Assembly (NCBI RefSeq): GCF_020400605.1 | Contig: NZ_JAINRD010000010.1 | Coordinates: forward strand, 185,411 to 249,410 | DNA: 64,000 nucleotides | Direction of reading: 5' to 3' | Origin: Streptomyces aculeolatus | GTDB lineage: Bacteria > Actinomycetota > Actinomycetes > Streptomycetales > Streptomycetaceae | In this document: positions 17,812 through 26,463 of the stretch, piece by piece | Position numbering within the stretch: the first letter of the stretch is position 1 | Layout of the letters: each line of letters begins with the position of its first letter | The notes under the pieces: model-generated | Databases searched by the model: none | Told to the model about the DNA's origin: nothing | The model's input: the letters and a program-made list of their open reading frames with translations, nothing else | Made by a program: the position numbers and the translations under genes

Positions 17812-19050
17812 ATGAGCGAACGCACCGACGCCCTTCAGCGCTTGCGCGGCGCACACGAAGCCGCGGTCCTCGGCGAGCTGCGCCGGTCCGGCGCACTCAG
17901 CCGCAGCGAGCTCATGAAGCGGGTCGGACTGTCCCGTACCACGCTGTTCCGCATCGTCTCCGACCTGCTGGAACGCAAGGCCGTCGTCGAGCAGCCCACG
18001 CCGCAGGACGGACCGCGCCGCAACGGCAGGCCGCCGCTGGAGATCGCCCTGAACGCGCACGGGGCCGAGCTGATCGGGATCGACCTGCGCCGCGACCAGA
18101 TCCAGGTGGTGATCGCCAACTGCGCCCACGAGTTCGTCGGCCGGTACAGCGCCCCGCTGTCCCGCGCCGGCGAGCCCGAGCAGGCCGCGGCGCAGGCGGT
18201 CGCCGCGGTGGAGGAACTGGTGCGCCGCGAGAGCATCTCGCTCGCCCCGCTCCAGGCCATCGGGCTCGGCCTCGTGGGCTTCGTACGGGACCCCGCCTCA
18301 CAGGTGCCGCACGACATGACACCGTTCGCCGGGCAGATCGCGGCTGCGCTCGGCGAGCGCTTCGGCGCCCCGGTGCGTACCGACAACAACGCCCGCCTGG
18401 CCGCGCTCGCCGAAGCCACCTGGGGCGCGGGCCGCGGCCTGCGCAACATCGTCTACCTGCGCTGGGCACACGGCGTCGGCGGCGGCCTCGTCGTGGACGG
18501 CCGCCTGGTGCACGGCGCCCACGGCACCGCGGGCGAGATCGGGCACACGAGCTGCGACCCCGAAGGGCCGCCCTGCCACTGCGGCGGGCGCGGCTGCCTG
18601 GAGGGCGCCGTCAGCATCCCCGCGCTCCTCGGGGCCTGCGCCGCGCGGGGCGCCGCCGTCGCCGACGCGGACGAACTCACCGCGCGGGCCGCCGAAGGGC
18701 ATCCGGTCGCCGTCGAGGTCGTACGCGAGGCCGCCGCGACCGTCGGCCGGACCCTCGCCGCCCTCGCCGGCCACCTCGACCCCGAGTGCATCCTGATCGA
18801 CGCCGAGCCCGCGGCGCTGGGCGGTCTGGTGCTCGATCACGTGGCGGAGCAGGTCGCCGCCCTGTCCCTGCCGGCCGCCGCCCGCACCATCGCGGTGCGG
18901 CCCGCGACGCTGGGCGCCGACGCCGCGGCCCGCGGGGGCGTGGCGCTGCTGCTGCACACCGCGAGCACGGCCGGCGGGCATCCGGCCGGCGGCGGCGACC
19001 CGGCCTCCGCGGCCGCCGCGGCCGGGCAGGGAGCGGTACCGGGCGGCTGA
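17812..19050 (+). CDS. ROK-family transcriptional regulator
   Basis: A 412-aa ROK repressor (NagC/XylR type). A winged helix-turn-helix covers about residues 20-65 (SRSELMKRVGLSRTTLFRIV), followed by a ROK sugar-binding domain with the intact zinc motif CHCGGRGCLE. ATG at 17812 is the chosen start. The gene diverges from the sulfatase operon and is followed by its own terminator, so it probably senses a sugar released by that operon and represses it. Unlike the sugar kinase in this window, the zinc site is preserved. Confidence 0.9.
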   Translation: MSERTDALQRLRGAHEAAVLGELRRSGALSRSELMKRVGLSRTTLFRIVSDLLERKAVVEQPTPQDGPRRNGRPPLEIALNAHGAELIGIDLRRDQIQVVIANCAHEFVGRYSAPLSRAGEPEQAAAQAVAAVEELVRRESISLAPLQAIGLGLVGFVRDPASQVPHDMTPFAGQIAAALGERFGAPVRTDNNARLAALAEATWGAGRGLRNIVYLRWAHGVGGGLVVDGRLVHGAHGTAGEIGHTSCDPEGPPCHCGGRGCLEGAVSIPALLGACAARGAAVADADELTARAAEGHPVAVEVVREAAATVGRTLAALAGHLDPECILIDAEPAALGGLVLDHVAEQVAALSLPAAARTIAVRPATLGADAAARGGVALLLHTASTAGGHPAGGGDPASAAAAAGQGAVPGG

Positions 19051-19066
19051 ACCTGCGGACTCGAGG

Positions 19067-19099
19067 GCCCCGGTCGCCCCCTGGGGCGACCGGGGCTTT
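19067..19099 (+). terminator. Terminator after the ROK regulator
   Basis: A perfect 14-bp GC stem (19067-19080 with 19083-19096) with a two-base centre is followed by TTT. It lies 16 bases after the regulator's stop and also faces the convergent monooxygenase gene, so it may work in both directions. Confidence 0.85.
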
Positions 19100-19134
19100 C
19101 CGCTCGGGCAACGGCGCGTGAACCGAGCGGAGTC

Positions 19135-20307
19135 TCAGGGGAGGGCGAGGGCCGTGTGCTCCGGGCGGGGACGCGGGGCGGGGAGGGAGGTGAGGGCGCG
19201 GAGCCTGGTGTTGCGGGCGTCGAGGGCCTCGGGGGTGGTCGGGAAGAGGGTCGCGCCGCCTTCGCCGACCAGGTCCTGGTTCCGGGTGACGAAGTCGCGG
19301 GTGGCGTGTTCGTACGCGGCCAGGCCCCCGGTGTGGTCCCGGTCGGCCAGCGAGGCGGCGAGCATGTACGCGCCGACGAGGGCGAGGCTGGTGCCCTGGC
19401 CGGTGAGGAACGAGGGGGCGTACGCGGCGTCGCCGAGCAGGGCGGCTCTGCCGCTCGACCAGCGGGGCATCCGGATCTGGGCTACCGCGTCGAAGAACAC
19501 GTCGTCCGCCTCCTGCATCGCGGTCAGCATCCACGGGACCTCCCACCCCGCGTCGGCGAAGACCTCGGCGACCAGGTGCCGTTGGGCCCGCGGGTCCGGG
19601 AAGGCGGCGAACGGCGGTGCGGGGCGGGCGAAGTTCAGGAAGGCGTGGACGTCGTCGCCGGGGCCGGTGGCGTAGAGCGCGGCGGCTCTGCCGGGGGTGT
19701 TCCACATGACGGTCTCGTGGTCGAGTCCGAAGGTGTTGGGCACGGTGAAGACGGCGAAGCAGTAGCCGAGGTAGCGGTGGAACTGCTCCTCGGGGCCGAA
19801 GAGCAGCTCCCGGGTGCGCGAGTGCATCCCGTCCGCGCCGAACACCATGTCGTACGTACGCCTCCCGCCCCCGCGGAAGGCGACGTCGACCCCGCGGCCG
19901 TGCTGCTCCAGGGTGTCGACCGAGTCGTCGAAGACGAACTCCACGTCGTCGCGGACCGCCGCGTACAGGGCGTCGGCCAGGTCGCCGCGCCGTACCTCCA
20001 GGTCGTGGCCCGCGACGCCGCCGGTGACGGAGTGCGGGTGGACCGCGGCCACCGTGCTGCCGTCGCCGGCGAGGAACGTGAGCCGGCGCAGGTCGATGTG
20101 GGCGTCCCGCAGCCGCGGGAGTATGCCCATCCTGCGGACGACCTCCAGGGCGGTGCCGCGTACGTCGATGGGGTAGCCGCCGGCGCGGAGGGTGCTCGCC
20201 TTCTCCACCACCGTGACCTCGTATCCGCGGCGGTTCAGCCAGTACGCGAGGGCGGGGCCCGCGATGCTCGCCCCGGAGATCAGGACGCGGGTGGGCGTGG
20301 TGCTCAT
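19135..20307 (-). CDS. FAD-dependent monooxygenase
   Basis: A 390-aa flavin monooxygenase of the PHBH/TetX-like group. The FAD dinucleotide fold is ISGASIAGPALAYWL (about 10-24) with the acidic residue at VVEKAS. DG-type motif GADGMHSRTR and the GDAAYAPSFLTGQG motif near the C-terminus are both present. It starts inside the stop of the MFS gene (ATGA), which suggests a drug- or aromatic-compound-modifying enzyme paired with an exporter. The substrate is unknown. It is the last gene of the run that begins near 26,283. Confidence 0.9.
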   Translation of the reverse strand: MSTTPTRVLISGASIAGPALAYWLNRRGYEVTVVEKASTLRAGGYPIDVRGTALEVVRRMGILPRLRDAHIDLRRLTFLAGDGSTVAAVHPHSVTGGVAGHDLEVRRGDLADALYAAVRDDVEFVFDDSVDTLEQHGRGVDVAFRGGGRRTYDMVFGADGMHSRTRELLFGPEEQFHRYLGYCFAVFTVPNTFGLDHETVMWNTPGRAAALYATGPGDDVHAFLNFARPAPPFAAFPDPRAQRHLVAEVFADAGWEVPWMLTAMQEADDVFFDAVAQIRMPRWSSGRAALLGDAAYAPSFLTGQGTSLALVGAYMLAASLADRDHTGGLAAYEHATRDFVTRNQDLVGEGGATLFPTTPEALDARNTRLRALTSLPAPRPRPEHTALALP

Positions 20308-21701
20308 TCCTTGGCTCCTTTGCTCATGGTGCGCGTGACCAGCAGGGACAGCGCGGCGACGGCGCCGGCTATGACGAGGCCGGTGACGAAGGAGGACTCG
20401 GCCGGGATCTGCCCGCCCGCGGGGGTCCCGGCGGTGAGGAGGGCGCCGGCGAGCTGCGCGCCCACGGCGAAGCCGACCACGCGCGTGACCAGGATCAGAC
20501 TGCTGGCGATGCCGGTGTCGCGCTGCTCGACGGACGTGGCGGTGCTGGTCATCATCGCCGTGACGCACAGGCCGTTGGCGAGCGCGATCAGCGCCTTGCC
20601 GACGACGACGTGCCAGACCTCGCCGTGCACGGCCGCCAGGGCGAACAGCGACACGGCGAGCATGACGGCCCCGGTGCCGACCACCGCGCGCGAGCCGAAC
20701 CGCCGCGTCCCGAGCCCGCCGAGCGGCCCGGCCAGCGACGCGGCCACGGCGCCCGGCAGCAGGAGGAAGCCGATCGCGGTGGCGCCGGCCCCGAACCCGT
20801 ACGCCTCCTTGGGCAGCGCGAGCAACTGCGGTACGAGGAAGACCGGCACCGAGGTCCCGACGCAGATCAGGAACGTCAGGACGCACGCCTTCCAGATCTC
20901 CGGGCGCGCCAGCATGCGCAGGTCGATCATCGGCGCGGACGCGCGGCGCTCGACGGCGGTCCAGCCGACCGTGAAGGCGGCCAGTGCCGCGACGAGGGCC
21001 GCGAGCACCAGGGGCCGCGAGCGGAGTTCCGGGAGCTTGGCGAGGATGGTCATGAGCGTGCCCAGCGCGCCGCTCAGCAGCAGCAGGCCCGGCCAGTCGA
21101 TCCCGCGGTCGTCGGAGCGGCCGGGCCCGTCGGACGGCATCAGCCGCTGCACCAGCAGCGTCGACCCGATGACCGCGAAGGTCGGCAGCGCGAACATCCA
21201 GTGCCGGGACAGCTCTTCGGCCACCGGCCCGGCCGCCAGGGTGCCCGTCATCCCGCCCGCGAGGAACAGCCCGCTGACGACCCCGATGGCCACCTTCGAC
21301 TCGCCGGCGGGCAAGTGGGCGCGTACGACGATGAACGACAGCGGCAGCGCGCCCACCATCGCGCCCTGGAGCACCTGGCCGAGCAGCAGCACCGGCAGGT
21401 TCGGTGCCACGGCGGACACCAGGCCGCCCACCGAGACCACCGCCATCAGCCGGATCAGGACCCGCTTCCCGCCGTAGCGGTCGCCGAACTTGCCGGCGAT
21501 CGGGGTGGTGAGCGCGCCGGTGATGAGGAGCGCGACGCTGAGCAGCGCGCCTTCCGCCGGGCTCAGATGCAGCTCGCGCTGGAGGAGCGGGAGCGTCGGC
21601 GTCACCACCGACTCCAGGGCGCCGGTGGCGACGGCCAGCATGCCGAGGGCCCCGACGGCGGCCTTTCCGATGGGGATGGGTGGAGCCAGGGTTGAGGTCA
21701 T
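20304..21701 (-). CDS. MFS transporter (DHA-type efflux)
   Basis: A 465-aa multi-pass major facilitator with 13-14 hydrophobic segments. Motif A GKFGDRYGGKR is at 70-80 between helices 2 and 3, and a long helix repeat follows. Its size fits the 14-helix drug:proton antiporter branch. It is overlapped by the FAD monooxygenase and lies 33 bp after the DUF1275 gene. An efflux role for the product or substrate of the monooxygenase is inferred from context only. Confidence 0.9.
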   Translation of the reverse strand: MTSTLAPPIPIGKAAVGALGMLAVATGALESVVTPTLPLLQRELHLSPAEGALLSVALLITGALTTPIAGKFGDRYGGKRVLIRLMAVVSVGGLVSAVAPNLPVLLLGQVLQGAMVGALPLSFIVVRAHLPAGESKVAIGVVSGLFLAGGMTGTLAAGPVAEELSRHWMFALPTFAVIGSTLLVQRLMPSDGPGRSDDRGIDWPGLLLLSGALGTLMTILAKLPELRSRPLVLAALVAALAAFTVGWTAVERRASAPMIDLRMLARPEIWKACVLTFLICVGTSVPVFLVPQLLALPKEAYGFGAGATAIGFLLLPGAVAASLAGPLGGLGTRRFGSRAVVGTGAVMLAVSLFALAAVHGEVWHVVVGKALIALANGLCVTAMMTSTATSVEQRDTGIASSLILVTRVVGFAVGAQLAGALLTAGTPAGGQIPAESSFVTGLVIAGAVAALSLLVTRTMSKGAKE

Positions 21702-21734
21702 GAGGGTCCTTTCCGAGCCGAGGGGTTCGGGGGG

Positions 21735-22469
21735 TTACGGAGCCGGTGAGGCCGCGGCGGTACGGGGGCGCGCCGCCCCGCGGGGGCGTACGCCGGCGGA
21801 GCGCGCGGCGGCGTGGCCGAGGGCGGACACCGCCAGCGCGACGCACGCCGCCACCGCCACCGCGAGACCCGTGTGCACCCGGCACAGCGCCGCCCCGGCG
21901 ACCGCGCCGGCGGCCAGGAGCGCGACGGCCGCGCTCCGCCGCAGCGCCCCCTGCCCGCGGGCCGCGCCCAGCCGGGAGTCCGCCGCGAGCCCGGTCAGCG
22001 TGGAGGTGACGACCACGGTGGTGACGTCCTTGACCGCCAGGTGGCGGGCCGTCGCCGCCTGCGCCCCCATGGCCAGCGCGAGCCCCGAGGCCGTCATCGC
22101 GCGGGCGGCGGGCGAGCCGGCCCCGCCCGCGGTCAGGCCGAACGCCGCTGCGGCCAGGGCCAGTCCGACGCCGGCCAGCAGCACCGTGCACCGTCGGCTC
22201 CAGCCCGCGGCTGCGGTACGCAGCAGCCGGCCGGCGACCGCGGCGCCGGTGAGGAAGAGCGCCAGCGCCAGGGAAGGACCGAGCACCGGCAGGCCCGTCC
22301 CGCCCGTGGCCGCCATCCCGAGGATGGCCACGTTGCCGGTCATGTTGCCCGCGAACACCTGGTCCAGGTGCAGGTAGCCGACGGCGTCGACCACACCCGT
22401 CGCGAAGGTGAGGGCGAGCATCAGCGCCGGCGGGGTGGCCGGCCGTGGGCGGGCCGCGGTGCCGCTCAT
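21735..22469 (-). CDS. DUF1275 (YoaK-like) membrane protein
   Basis: A 244-aa integral membrane protein of the YoaK/DUF1275 family. The N-terminal signature TFATGVVDAVGYLHL and VFAGNMTGNVAILG (about 20-50) is typical, followed by roughly six hydrophobic helices. The family's function is not established. ATG at 22469 overlaps the stop of the gamma-glutamyltransferase gene, so the two are co-translated. Confidence 0.88.
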   Translation of the reverse strand: MSGTAARPRPATPPALMLALTFATGVVDAVGYLHLDQVFAGNMTGNVAILGMAATGGTGLPVLGPSLALALFLTGAAVAGRLLRTAAAGWSRRCTVLLAGVGLALAAAAFGLTAGGAGSPAARAMTASGLALAMGAQAATARHLAVKDVTTVVVTSTLTGLAADSRLGAARGQGALRRSAAVALLAAGAVAGAALCRVHTGLAVAVAACVALAVSALGHAAARSAGVRPRGAARPRTAAASPAP

Positions 22470-24286
22470 CGCCCGGTCGCGTAACCCTGGGCGCCGCGCG
22501 GGTTCGCCGCCGCCTGGAGGAGGCCCGTGTCCGGGTCGCGGGTGACGACGGAGAGCCGGCCCTGGCTCCACGGCCCCGAGACGGTCACGTCGTGGCCGCG
22601 GGCGCGCAGTTCGCCGGCGGTCCCCTCCCCCGCCCGCTCCTCGATCACCAGCCCGCCGGGCGTCCAGGTGCGCGGCCAGAACGAACTCGGCACCGCGGTC
22701 GTGTGGAACGCGGGTGCGTCGATCGCCTCCTGCGGTGTCAGCCCGAGGGCCAGGGTGCGTACCAGATAGAGCAGTTGCCACTGGTCCTGCTGGTCGCCCC
22801 CCGGCGTGCCCAGCGCGGCCACGGGCCGGCCCCGGCGCAGCAGCAGGGTGGGGCTCAGGGTGGTGCGGGGCCGGCGCCCAGGCGCCAGGCGGGCGGGGGC
22901 CGCCGGGTCCAGCCAGGTCATCTGGAGCCGGGTGCCCAGGGCGAAGCCGAGTTCCGGCACGGCGGGTGAGGACTGGAGCCAACCGCCGGACGGGGTGGCG
23001 GAGATGATGTTCCCCCAGCGGTCCACGACATCGAGGTGGCAGGTGTCGCCGCGGGTGTCCCCGGTCTGCTGCACGGTGGGCTCGCCCACGCCGCCGGCCC
23101 GTACGGGGTGCTGCTCGGTGACCAGCGGCGGTGTGTACGGCGCGGCGCCGATGTCGCCGGGGCGGAACGCCGCCGACGCGGCGGCGCCGATCCGCGCGGC
23201 GCGCTCGCGGGCGTACGCGGGCGAGAGCAGCCGGCGCAGGACGGTCTCGGCGTCCGCCGGGTCCAGGTGCCCGTAGTACGCCTCGCGGTCGGCCATGGCC
23301 AGCTTCAGCGCCTCGGCGAGGGTGTGGACTCCGTCGGCGGTCGACGGGTCGATCCGGTCGTCGTCGAAGTGGTCGAGCATGGTGAGGACCTGCAGCAGCA
23401 CGGGGCCCTGGGACCACAGCCCGGCCTTCGCCACGGTGATACCGCGGAACTCCGCGGTGACCGCGGGCTCCAGTGACGGCTGGAAGTCGGCGAGGTCCGC
23501 GGCGGTGAGCACGCCGGCGTGGTCGCGGCCCGAGGAGTGCCGGTGCGGTACGGCCGCGGAGCGGGCCAGCGCGGCGGCCACGAAGCCGGTGCGCCAGGCG
23601 TCCCGCGCGGCGATGATGCGCGCGGCCCTGGTCGCGCCGGTGCCCTCGGTGCACAGCCGGCGCAGGGTGCGGGCGTAGGCGGGGTTGACCAGGGTCTCGT
23701 ACGGGCCGGGGGCGCGGCCCCGCGGCATCCACTGCGCGTACGAGGTCGGCCAGTGCGTGCGGAAGAGGTCCTCGACCGTCGCCAGGACGCGCGCCAGTTG
23801 GGGCACCACCGGGACTCCGCGCTCCGCGTAGTCGACGGCGTACGCCAGGACGTCCGCGAGCTCCCAGGTGCCGAACTCGGCGAGCAGCCACAGCCAGGAG
23901 TCGACCGCGCCCGGGACGGCCGCGGCCAGCGCCCCGGCGCCCGGCACGTGGTCGAGGCCCGCGGCCCGGAAGTGCGCGATCGTGGCCCCCCGCGGGGCGT
24001 GGCCCTGCCCGGCGAGGACCCGCGGTGCGGGGTCCGCCGCGGTGGCGAGTACGGCGACGAGGTCGCCGCCCGGGCCGTTGAGGTGCGGTTCCGCGACGTG
24101 GAGGACGAAGGCGCCGGCCGTGGCCGCGTCGAAGGCGTTGCCGCCGCGCTCCAGCACGGACTGGGCCGTCGCGGAGGCCAGCCAGTGCGTCGAGGCGCAC
24201 ATGCCGAAGGAGCCGCGCAGCGTGGGGCGCGTGGTGTGCGGGGGTGCGTCGGTCGGTGACGGTTGCTGACCGGCCATGTCTGTCAT
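22466..24286 (-). CDS. Gamma-glutamyltransferase family protein
   Basis: A 606-aa member of the Ntn-hydrolase gamma-glutamyltransferase family. Glutathione transfer or hydrolysis, or cleavage of a gamma-glutamyl or related amide, is expected. The N-terminal segment GGNAFDAATAGAF and the autoprocessing site GDTCHLDVVDRWGN are present; Thr415 aligns with the nucleophile that becomes the new N-terminus of the small subunit. No signal peptide is seen, so it is probably cytoplasmic. A tandem-repeat block sits directly upstream of its start, leaving a weak ribosome site. An alternative ATG lies nine bases inside. Confidence 0.88.
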   Translation of the reverse strand: MTDMAGQQPSPTDAPPHTTRPTLRGSFGMCASTHWLASATAQSVLERGGNAFDAATAGAFVLHVAEPHLNGPGGDLVAVLATAADPAPRVLAGQGHAPRGATIAHFRAAGLDHVPGAGALAAAVPGAVDSWLWLLAEFGTWELADVLAYAVDYAERGVPVVPQLARVLATVEDLFRTHWPTSYAQWMPRGRAPGPYETLVNPAYARTLRRLCTEGTGATRAARIIAARDAWRTGFVAAALARSAAVPHRHSSGRDHAGVLTAADLADFQPSLEPAVTAEFRGITVAKAGLWSQGPVLLQVLTMLDHFDDDRIDPSTADGVHTLAEALKLAMADREAYYGHLDPADAETVLRRLLSPAYARERAARIGAAASAAFRPGDIGAAPYTPPLVTEQHPVRAGGVGEPTVQQTGDTRGDTCHLDVVDRWGNIISATPSGGWLQSSPAVPELGFALGTRLQMTWLDPAAPARLAPGRRPRTTLSPTLLLRRGRPVAALGTPGGDQQDQWQLLYLVRTLALGLTPQEAIDAPAFHTTAVPSSFWPRTWTPGGLVIEERAGEGTAGELRARGHDVTVSGPWSQGRLSVVTRDPDTGLLQAAANPRGAQGYATGR

Positions 24287-24289
24287 TCC

Positions 24290-24353
24290 GTTCGTCTGGT
24301 GCGCGGTCCGTCCGGTACGCGGTTCGTCTGGTGCGCGGTTCGTCCGGTACGCG
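24290..24353. repeat. Four tandem 16-bp repeats before the GGT start
   Basis: Units at 24290-24305, 24306-24321, 24322-24337 and 24338-24353 follow the pattern GTTCGTCTGGTGCGCG / GTCCGTCCGGTACGCG, alternating so that the block is also two 32-bp copies with one mismatch. It fills nearly all of the 73-bp gap between the DUF3500 and gamma-glutamyltransferase genes and ends three bases before the latter's ATG. Confidence 0.9.
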
Positions 24354-24359
24354 ACGGGC

Positions 24360-25472
24360 CTACGGCGCGTGGTGGGCGGCGTGGTGGGCGGCGAGCACGT
24401 CGCCGCCGAAGTCGGCGACCGGGTCCCGCCACACGGCGTGGGCGTGGTTGACGCCGCGGTGGATGTTGGTCCACTCGATGAGCAGCCGCGGGCCCTGCAG
24501 CCGGTAGTAGTGCGGTTCGCCCGCCGCGGTGGAGCCGGCCCAGGCGAGGTGGACGGCGTCCAGCGCCGCCGGTTCTTCGTAGCGGGCCAGCGGGGAGACC
24601 CCGGCGGGGACGCGGTCGAGGTACGTGCCGAGCAGCGCGCGCAGCAACTCCCGCTGCGCGGCGTCGAGTTCCGCGCCCGGCACGCCCTTGGGCACCGGGG
24701 TGAGCGCGAGCGCCCGCTGGTCGGTGCCGGCCAGCCCGGTGACCGGGTGGTCGGCGCGGTCCGGGACGTGCCGCCCGGGGCGCCAGAGCTCGCTGCGCCG
24801 CAGCTCGCGGCCGTCGACCCGGGTGCTGTTGCCCGCCACGACGTCGTGCGGGGCGCGCCGCAGCAGTACGGCGCGGGCGGCGGCGCCGGGGCGCAGGGAA
24901 CGTACCAGCTCCCGGGCCAGGTCCTCGGCCGTCCCGAGCGGGCGCAGTGCCGCCCCGCCCAGCAGCGGCGACACGGCGGGGTCGGCGCCCAGGAAGCACG
25001 GGGTGGCGGCGGCGACGCGCCCGTCCACGACGAGGTTGTTGAGCGAGACGTGGTGGCCGCCGAACCGCCAGCCCCACGGCTCCGCCCCGCCGGGCTCGCC
25101 GAAGACCCGCAGGTAGTACATGCCGGGGTCGCGGGTGCGCTCCCGCCCCCAGTCGATCGAGAAGCCCTCGACGCGGTCGAGCACGTTCTCCAGGCCGAGC
25201 ACGGTGGCGACGGTGGTGTACCCGGCTTCCGACAGGCCGCTGGCGACCAGCCGCATCACCAGCCGGTGCTGGGCAGGGCGCTGCTGGTGGAACGTCAGTC
25301 CGCCGTGGTCGGTGGGGGTGTAGAACCACCGGGTCCGTTCGGCCTCGCCGCCCCCGCCCGCCGCCGGCGGCGGCCCGACCGCTGCCCGGCGCTGGTCCGG
25401 GTCGAGGGAGTCGAGCCACACCAGGGCCGCCTCGGCCATCCTGGCCGCGACCTCGCGGCTGCGGTCAGCCAC
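24360..25472 (-). CDS. DUF3500 family protein
   Basis: A 370-aa soluble protein recognisable as DUF3500 from segments such as RTRWFYTPTDHGGLTF, GWRFGGHHVSLNN and YYRLQGPRLLIEWTN, with the His/Asn-rich HRGVNHAHAVWRDP near the C-terminus. Conserved histidines suggest a metal or catalytic role, but the family has no established function. GTG at 25472 overlaps the stop of the alpha/beta hydrolase by eight bases. Confidence 0.85.
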   Translation of the reverse strand: MADRSREVAARMAEAALVWLDSLDPDQRRAAVGPPPAAGGGGEAERTRWFYTPTDHGGLTFHQQRPAQHRLVMRLVASGLSEAGYTTVATVLGLENVLDRVEGFSIDWGRERTRDPGMYYLRVFGEPGGAEPWGWRFGGHHVSLNNLVVDGRVAAATPCFLGADPAVSPLLGGAALRPLGTAEDLARELVRSLRPGAAARAVLLRRAPHDVVAGNSTRVDGRELRRSELWRPGRHVPDRADHPVTGLAGTDQRALALTPVPKGVPGAELDAAQRELLRALLGTYLDRVPAGVSPLARYEEPAALDAVHLAWAGSTAAGEPHYYRLQGPRLLIEWTNIHRGVNHAHAVWRDPVADFGGDVLAAHHAAHHAP

Positions 25473-26283
25473 GGCCGCCGCCGGCGACGCCGAGGAAGTC
25501 GCGTACCCGAAGGGCGATCGTGTCCGCGAACTCCACCGCGATCCCGTGCCGCCCGTCCTCGATCGCGCACAGCTCGGCGTGCGGCATCCGCTGCGCCATC
25601 AGCACGGCGCCGGCGTACGGCGCCAGCCGGTCCGCCGTGCCGTGCACGATCAGCGCGGGCGCGGTGATCTCCCCGAGCCGATCGCGGACTTCGTGCCGCC
25701 GGGCCACGTCGTGGCGGCGGGCGCGCTGCCCGGGCGTACGGACGGTGAGCGTCCGGCCGGCCGCGGCCGGCAGCCCGGTCCGGCCCGCGGGGGTGAAGAA
25801 GAAGTCGGCGGCGGCGTGCTGCCGGTCGTCGGGCGACATCCGCAGCAGCTCGTCGACCGCCTCGCCGCCCATGGCGTAGCTCGGCGTGGTGGCCACCAGG
25901 ACGAGGGACGCGACCCGGTCGGGGTGCCGGAGCGCGGCGTGCTGCGCGACGGCGCCGCCGAAGGAGGTGCCCAGCAGGTGCGCCCGCGGCAGCTCAAGCG
26001 CGTCGAGCAGCGCGGCGAGGTCGTCGGCGAGGTCTTCGAGCGCGTACGGGACCGGCGGGTTCACGGTGATCCCCGAGTCCCGCTGGTCGTACGAGATCGC
26101 CCGGACCCCGGTGCCGAGCCGGCCGCGGAGCGCGGCGAACTGCGTGCGGTCACTCTCGCCGCCGTGCACGAGGACGAGCGGCACGCCGCTGCCGCCGTCG
26201 ACGACCCCGACGTCGAGTCCGCCCGCCCGCACGGTCGCACTGGCCGGTTCCGCGGGTTCCTGCTCTTGCTGGTGCGTTGCCAC
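25465..26283 (-). CDS. Alpha/beta hydrolase
   Basis: A 272-aa serine hydrolase with a complete predicted triad: Ser107 in GTSFGG, Asp218 in HGTADRLAP and His246 in EDGRHGIAV; the oxyanion strand is LVLVHGG at 36-42. It resembles the 3-oxoadipate enol-lactonase/proline-iminopeptidase-like branch. No signal peptide. GTG at 26283 follows AAGGAGG by six bases. It is the first gene of a six-gene run (hydrolase to monooxygenase) with two candidate control elements upstream. Substrate unknown. Confidence 0.88.
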   Translation of the reverse strand: MATHQQEQEPAEPASATVRAGGLDVGVVDGGSGVPLVLVHGGESDRTQFAALRGRLGTGVRAISYDQRDSGITVNPPVPYALEDLADDLAALLDALELPRAHLLGTSFGGAVAQHAALRHPDRVASLVLVATTPSYAMGGEAVDELLRMSPDDRQHAAADFFFTPAGRTGLPAAAGRTLTVRTPGQRARRHDVARRHEVRDRLGEITAPALIVHGTADRLAPYAGAVLMAQRMPHAELCAIEDGRHGIAVEFADTIALRVRDFLGVAGGGRG

Positions 26284-26306
26284 CGCTGACCTCCTTGTCG
26301 ATGCAG

Positions 26307-26325
26307 TCGTAAGATATACCTACGA
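26307..26325. promoter_or_regulatory. Inverted-repeat operator candidate (TetR type)
   Basis: TCGTAAGATATACCTACGA has perfect five-base arms (TCGTA/TACGA) around an AT-rich centre that also contains a TATATC-like -10 on the minus strand. It lies 24 bp before the hydrolase start and close to the TetR gene, so it is the best candidate operator for that repressor. Confidence 0.45.
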
Positions 26326-26399
26326 TTTGAGACGCGTCTATCACTTCACAGGAAGGGATTTTTCCGCCCGACGGAGGGGAGTGTGCGGGCACGGCTGTG

Positions 26400-26450
26400 C
26401 GCCGGGCGTCATACCCGGGGGGTGAGAGGGGGTGCTACCGCGGTAGGGGG
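26400..26450 (-). promoter_or_regulatory. Two-part regulatory element, copy 1
   Basis: A 20-bp block CGCCGGGCGTCATACCCGGG (26400-26419) and a 15-bp block TACCGCGGTAGGGGG (26436-26450) recur, in the same order, orientation and near-identical spacing, upstream of the FtsX-type ABC genes (32647-32698). TACCGCGGTA is a perfect palindrome. On the minus strand the other block contains TATGAC, a possible -10. Downstream on that strand is the hydrolase-to-monooxygenase run. Confidence 0.65.
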
Positions 26451-26463
26451 AGGGTGCGGCCGG

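Noticed and set aside
24290..24353. Possible CRISPR array
   Set aside because: The units are contiguous 16-mers with no spacers and no cas genes nearby, so it is a tandem repeat.
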